In this document: positions 11,858 through 12,926 of the stretch, one piece after another
How positions within the stretch are numbered: position 1 is the first letter of the stretch
How the letters are laid out: each line of letters opens with the position of its first letter
NCBI GenBank assembly: GCA_937952925.1
Contig: CALFYA010000354.1
Coordinates: 1-12,926, forward strand
From: an uncultured Moraxellaceae bacterium
GTDB taxonomy: Bacteria > Pseudomonadota > Gammaproteobacteria > Pseudomonadales > Moraxellaceae
DNA length: 12,926 bases
Reading direction: 5' to 3'
Made by a program: the position numbers and the translations under genes
Notes under the pieces: generated by a model
What the model saw: the letters and a program-made list of their open reading frames with translations, nothing else
What the model was told of the DNA's origin: nothing
Database searches by the model: none

Positions 11858-12663
11858 ACGCTCCTGCCCCACAACCCTATGCCGATCAACCGCTGATCAT
11901 TGGCTCACGGCAGTTTCAATCGCGTTTGCTGGTGGGGACTGGCAAATACAAAGATATGGCTGAAACGGGCGCGGCGATTGCTATGAGTGGGGCAGAGATT
12001 GTGACGGTGGCGATTCGCCGCAGCAATATCGGGCAAGATCCAAGCCAGCCCAATTTGCTCGATGTGATCTCGCCAGAACGCTATACCATTTTGCCCAATA
12101 CGGCTGGCTGTTTTGATGCCGATAGCGCGGTGCGCACCTGTATGCTGGCGCGTGAGCTGCTCGACGGGCACAATTTGGTCAAGCTTGAAGTGCTCGGCGA
12201 TACCAAAACCTTGTACCCCAATGTGGTGGATACACTCAAAGCGGCGCGTACCTTGATTGATGATGGTTTTGAGGTGATGGTGTATACCTCGGATGATCCG
12301 ATCATTGCCAAAGAGCTTGAGAATATGGGCTGTGTGGCGGTGATGCCGCTCGGCAGCCTGATTGGTTCGGGTTTGGGGCTGACCAATCCGCACAATATTC
12401 GCTTGATCTTGGAAAATGCCAAGGTGCCGATTTTGGTGGATGCGGGTGTGGGTACAGCCTCAGATGCGGCGATTGCGATGGAACTCGGCTGCGCGGGGGT
12501 GCTGATGAATACCGCGATTGCCGCCGCGCAAAACCCTGTGCTGATGGCGTCTGCGATGAAAAAAGCCATCGAAGCTGGTCGTGAAGCGTATTTGGCAGGG
12601 CGGATGCCGCGTAAAGCGTATGCAAATGCCAGCTCGCCGGAAACGGGGTATTTTTTTAAGTAA
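11854..12663 (+). CDS. thiG: Thiazole synthase ThiG
   Basis: The 269-residue protein matches ThiG throughout. ThiG is a cytoplasmic TIM-barrel enzyme that joins 1-deoxy-D-xylulose 5-phosphate, dehydroglycine and the ThiS thiocarboxylate into the thiazole phosphate of thiamine. Visible landmarks are S-R-L-L-V-G-T-G-K-Y near residue 25, T-V-A-I-R-R near 53, the Schiff-base lysine K110 in V-K-L-E-V-L-G-D, M-P-L-G-S-L-I-G-S-G-L-G-L near 170, and D-A-G-V-G-T-A-S-D-A and G-V-L-M-N-T-A-I-A in the phosphate-binding end. Length is slightly above the common ~256-265 because of a short Ala/Pro-rich N-terminus. Its ATG overlaps the stop of the preceding unknown gene by ATGA. No clear terminator follows, only an irregular hairpin. 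Confidence 0.98.
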   Translation: MNAPAPQPYADQPLIIGSRQFQSRLLVGTGKYKDMAETGAAIAMSGAEIVTVAIRRSNIGQDPSQPNLLDVISPERYTILPNTAGCFDADSAVRTCMLARELLDGHNLVKLEVLGDTKTLYPNVVDTLKAARTLIDDGFEVMVYTSDDPIIAKELENMGCVAVMPLGSLIGSGLGLTNPHNIRLILENAKVPILVDAGVGTASDAAIAMELGCAGVLMNTAIAAAQNPVLMASAMKKAIEAGREAYLAGRMPRKAYANASSPETGYFFK

Positions 12664-12684
12664 TGCCAGTTGTTCAAAAGACGA

Positions 12685-12720
12685 TTGAGATCATGTGCTT
12701 TTTGGCATAGATCTTTTCAA
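12685..12720 (+). terminator. Irregular hairpin after thiG (weak terminator candidate)
   Basis: TTGA-GATC (12685-12692) pairs with GATC-TTT-TCAA (12710-12720), with a 3-base bulge. Inside, TGC/GCA (12696-12698/12705-12707) closes a six-base loop containing five T residues. A CTTATTTTT stretch follows. It is the only end signal seen for the thi operon and is not strong. Confidence 0.3.
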
Positions 12721-12742
12721 TGCTTATTTTTGATCGTATACT
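12714..12742 (+). promoter_or_regulatory. Candidate sigma70 promoter for the gene at the right edge
   Basis: TTTTCA (12714-12719) and TATACT (12737-12742) are separated by 17 bases; the -10 matches five of six consensus bases and the -35 four of six. A start near 12749 would give a leader of ~83 bases before the ATG at 12832, containing the hairpin described next. Confidence 0.45.
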
Positions 12743-12783
12743 CCCATAGCAAGTCGTTTTACAGTTTTAATGATAAGCTGAAA

Positions 12784-12827
12784 ATCCTACGCTTTTCTAG
12801 CGTAGGAAACATCTTTTAAAGTAGGAT
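12784..12827 (+). promoter_or_regulatory. Leader hairpin with alternative pairing to the ribosome-binding site
   Basis: CCTACGCT (12786-12793) pairs perfectly with AGCGTAGG (12799-12806) around a 5-base loop. The 5' arm, read as ATCCTAC (12784-12790), is also a perfect complement of GTAGGAT (12821-12827), which contains the AGGA ribosome-binding site of the next gene. The two pairings exclude each other, the layout of a translational switch. No known riboswitch class is recognised. Confidence 0.4.
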
Positions 12828-12831
12828 TAAT

Positions 12832-12926
12832 ATGGCAGGTTTTATTGAATATAATGGCTCTTTTACAAAAGAAGAAGAGTTTGTGCTAAAATTAGAAATA
12901 TCAATATTGTATTTTGTTCATAATGG
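12832..12926 (+). CDS. Unrecognised partial CDS in AT-rich DNA
   Basis: An ATG at 12832, 5 bases after AGGA (12823-12826), opens a frame of 31 codons that runs off the window. The peptide begins M-A-G-F-I-E-Y-N-G-S-F-T-K-E-E-E-F-V-L-K-L-E and then I-S-I-L-Y-F-V-H. No family can be named from so little. The codons are very AT-rich (AAA, GAA, TTT, ATA, AAT, TTA) compared with the GC-richer thiG next to it, which hints at a more recently acquired gene. Confidence that it is a real gene comes from the ribosome-binding site and the promoter candidate. Confidence 0.5.
   Translation, partial: MAGFIEYNGSFTKEEEFVLKLEISILYFVHN

Overview
The window reads as a chromosomal segment of a gammaproteobacterium. 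The best guess is Pseudomonadales, probably a Moraxellaceae relative. This rests on protein character and on the core order tsaD / rpsU-yqeY / M48 protease / TusA-like / rpoH and DUF423-thiS-thiG; no 16S or other marker is present, so the assignment is an inference. No tRNA, rRNA, IS element, integrase or CRISPR array is visible. Coding density is high, and no gene-free stretch exceeds about 205 bases.

Left end (1-1364): a partial minus-strand gene fuses a peroxiredoxin-like domain that appears to lack its catalytic Cys to a 2OG-Fe(II) oxygenase domain. It is divergent from a HIT-family nucleotide hydrolase gene that ends in a clear rho-independent terminator.

Accessory block (1365-5946): five tightly packed plus-strand genes, all with signal peptides, look like a surface-fibre assembly operon. 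They encode a Cys-free pilin-like protein, a two-Cys pilin-like protein, a small two-Cys secreted protein, a divergent PapD-like periplasmic chaperone, and a 639-aa outer-membrane beta-barrel. The barrel protein sits where an usher would be, but ends in an SdrD-B/carboxypeptidase-regulatory-like domain with an EF-hand-like calcium loop. This is the strongest candidate for an under-described system. Starts overlap or nearly overlap after the second gene, a hairpin separates the major pilin gene from the rest, and the chaperone gene carries a G7 tract followed by a hairpin.

Core block (5964-10794): tsaD (minus) converges on the fimbrial operon. The rpsU-yqeY pair has a well-formed sigma70-type promoter and a leader hairpin. 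A BepA-like M48/TPR protease (minus) is divergent from a TusA-like sulfur carrier gene. rpoH follows with a 205-base leader containing short repeats and possible SD-masking structures, and ends in a strong terminator.

Thiamine block (10886-12663): DUF423 membrane protein, thiS, an unrecognised 131-aa protein with a Cys/His-rich N-terminus, and thiG. All are plus strand and nearly contiguous. ThiS (sulfur carrier) and ThiG (thiazole synthase) act in thiazole formation; the intervening protein may assist or be only co-transcribed.

Right end (12664-12926): an AT-rich stretch with a plausible promoter, a leader hairpin whose 5' arm could instead pair with the ribosome-binding site, and the first 31 codons of an unrecognised gene.
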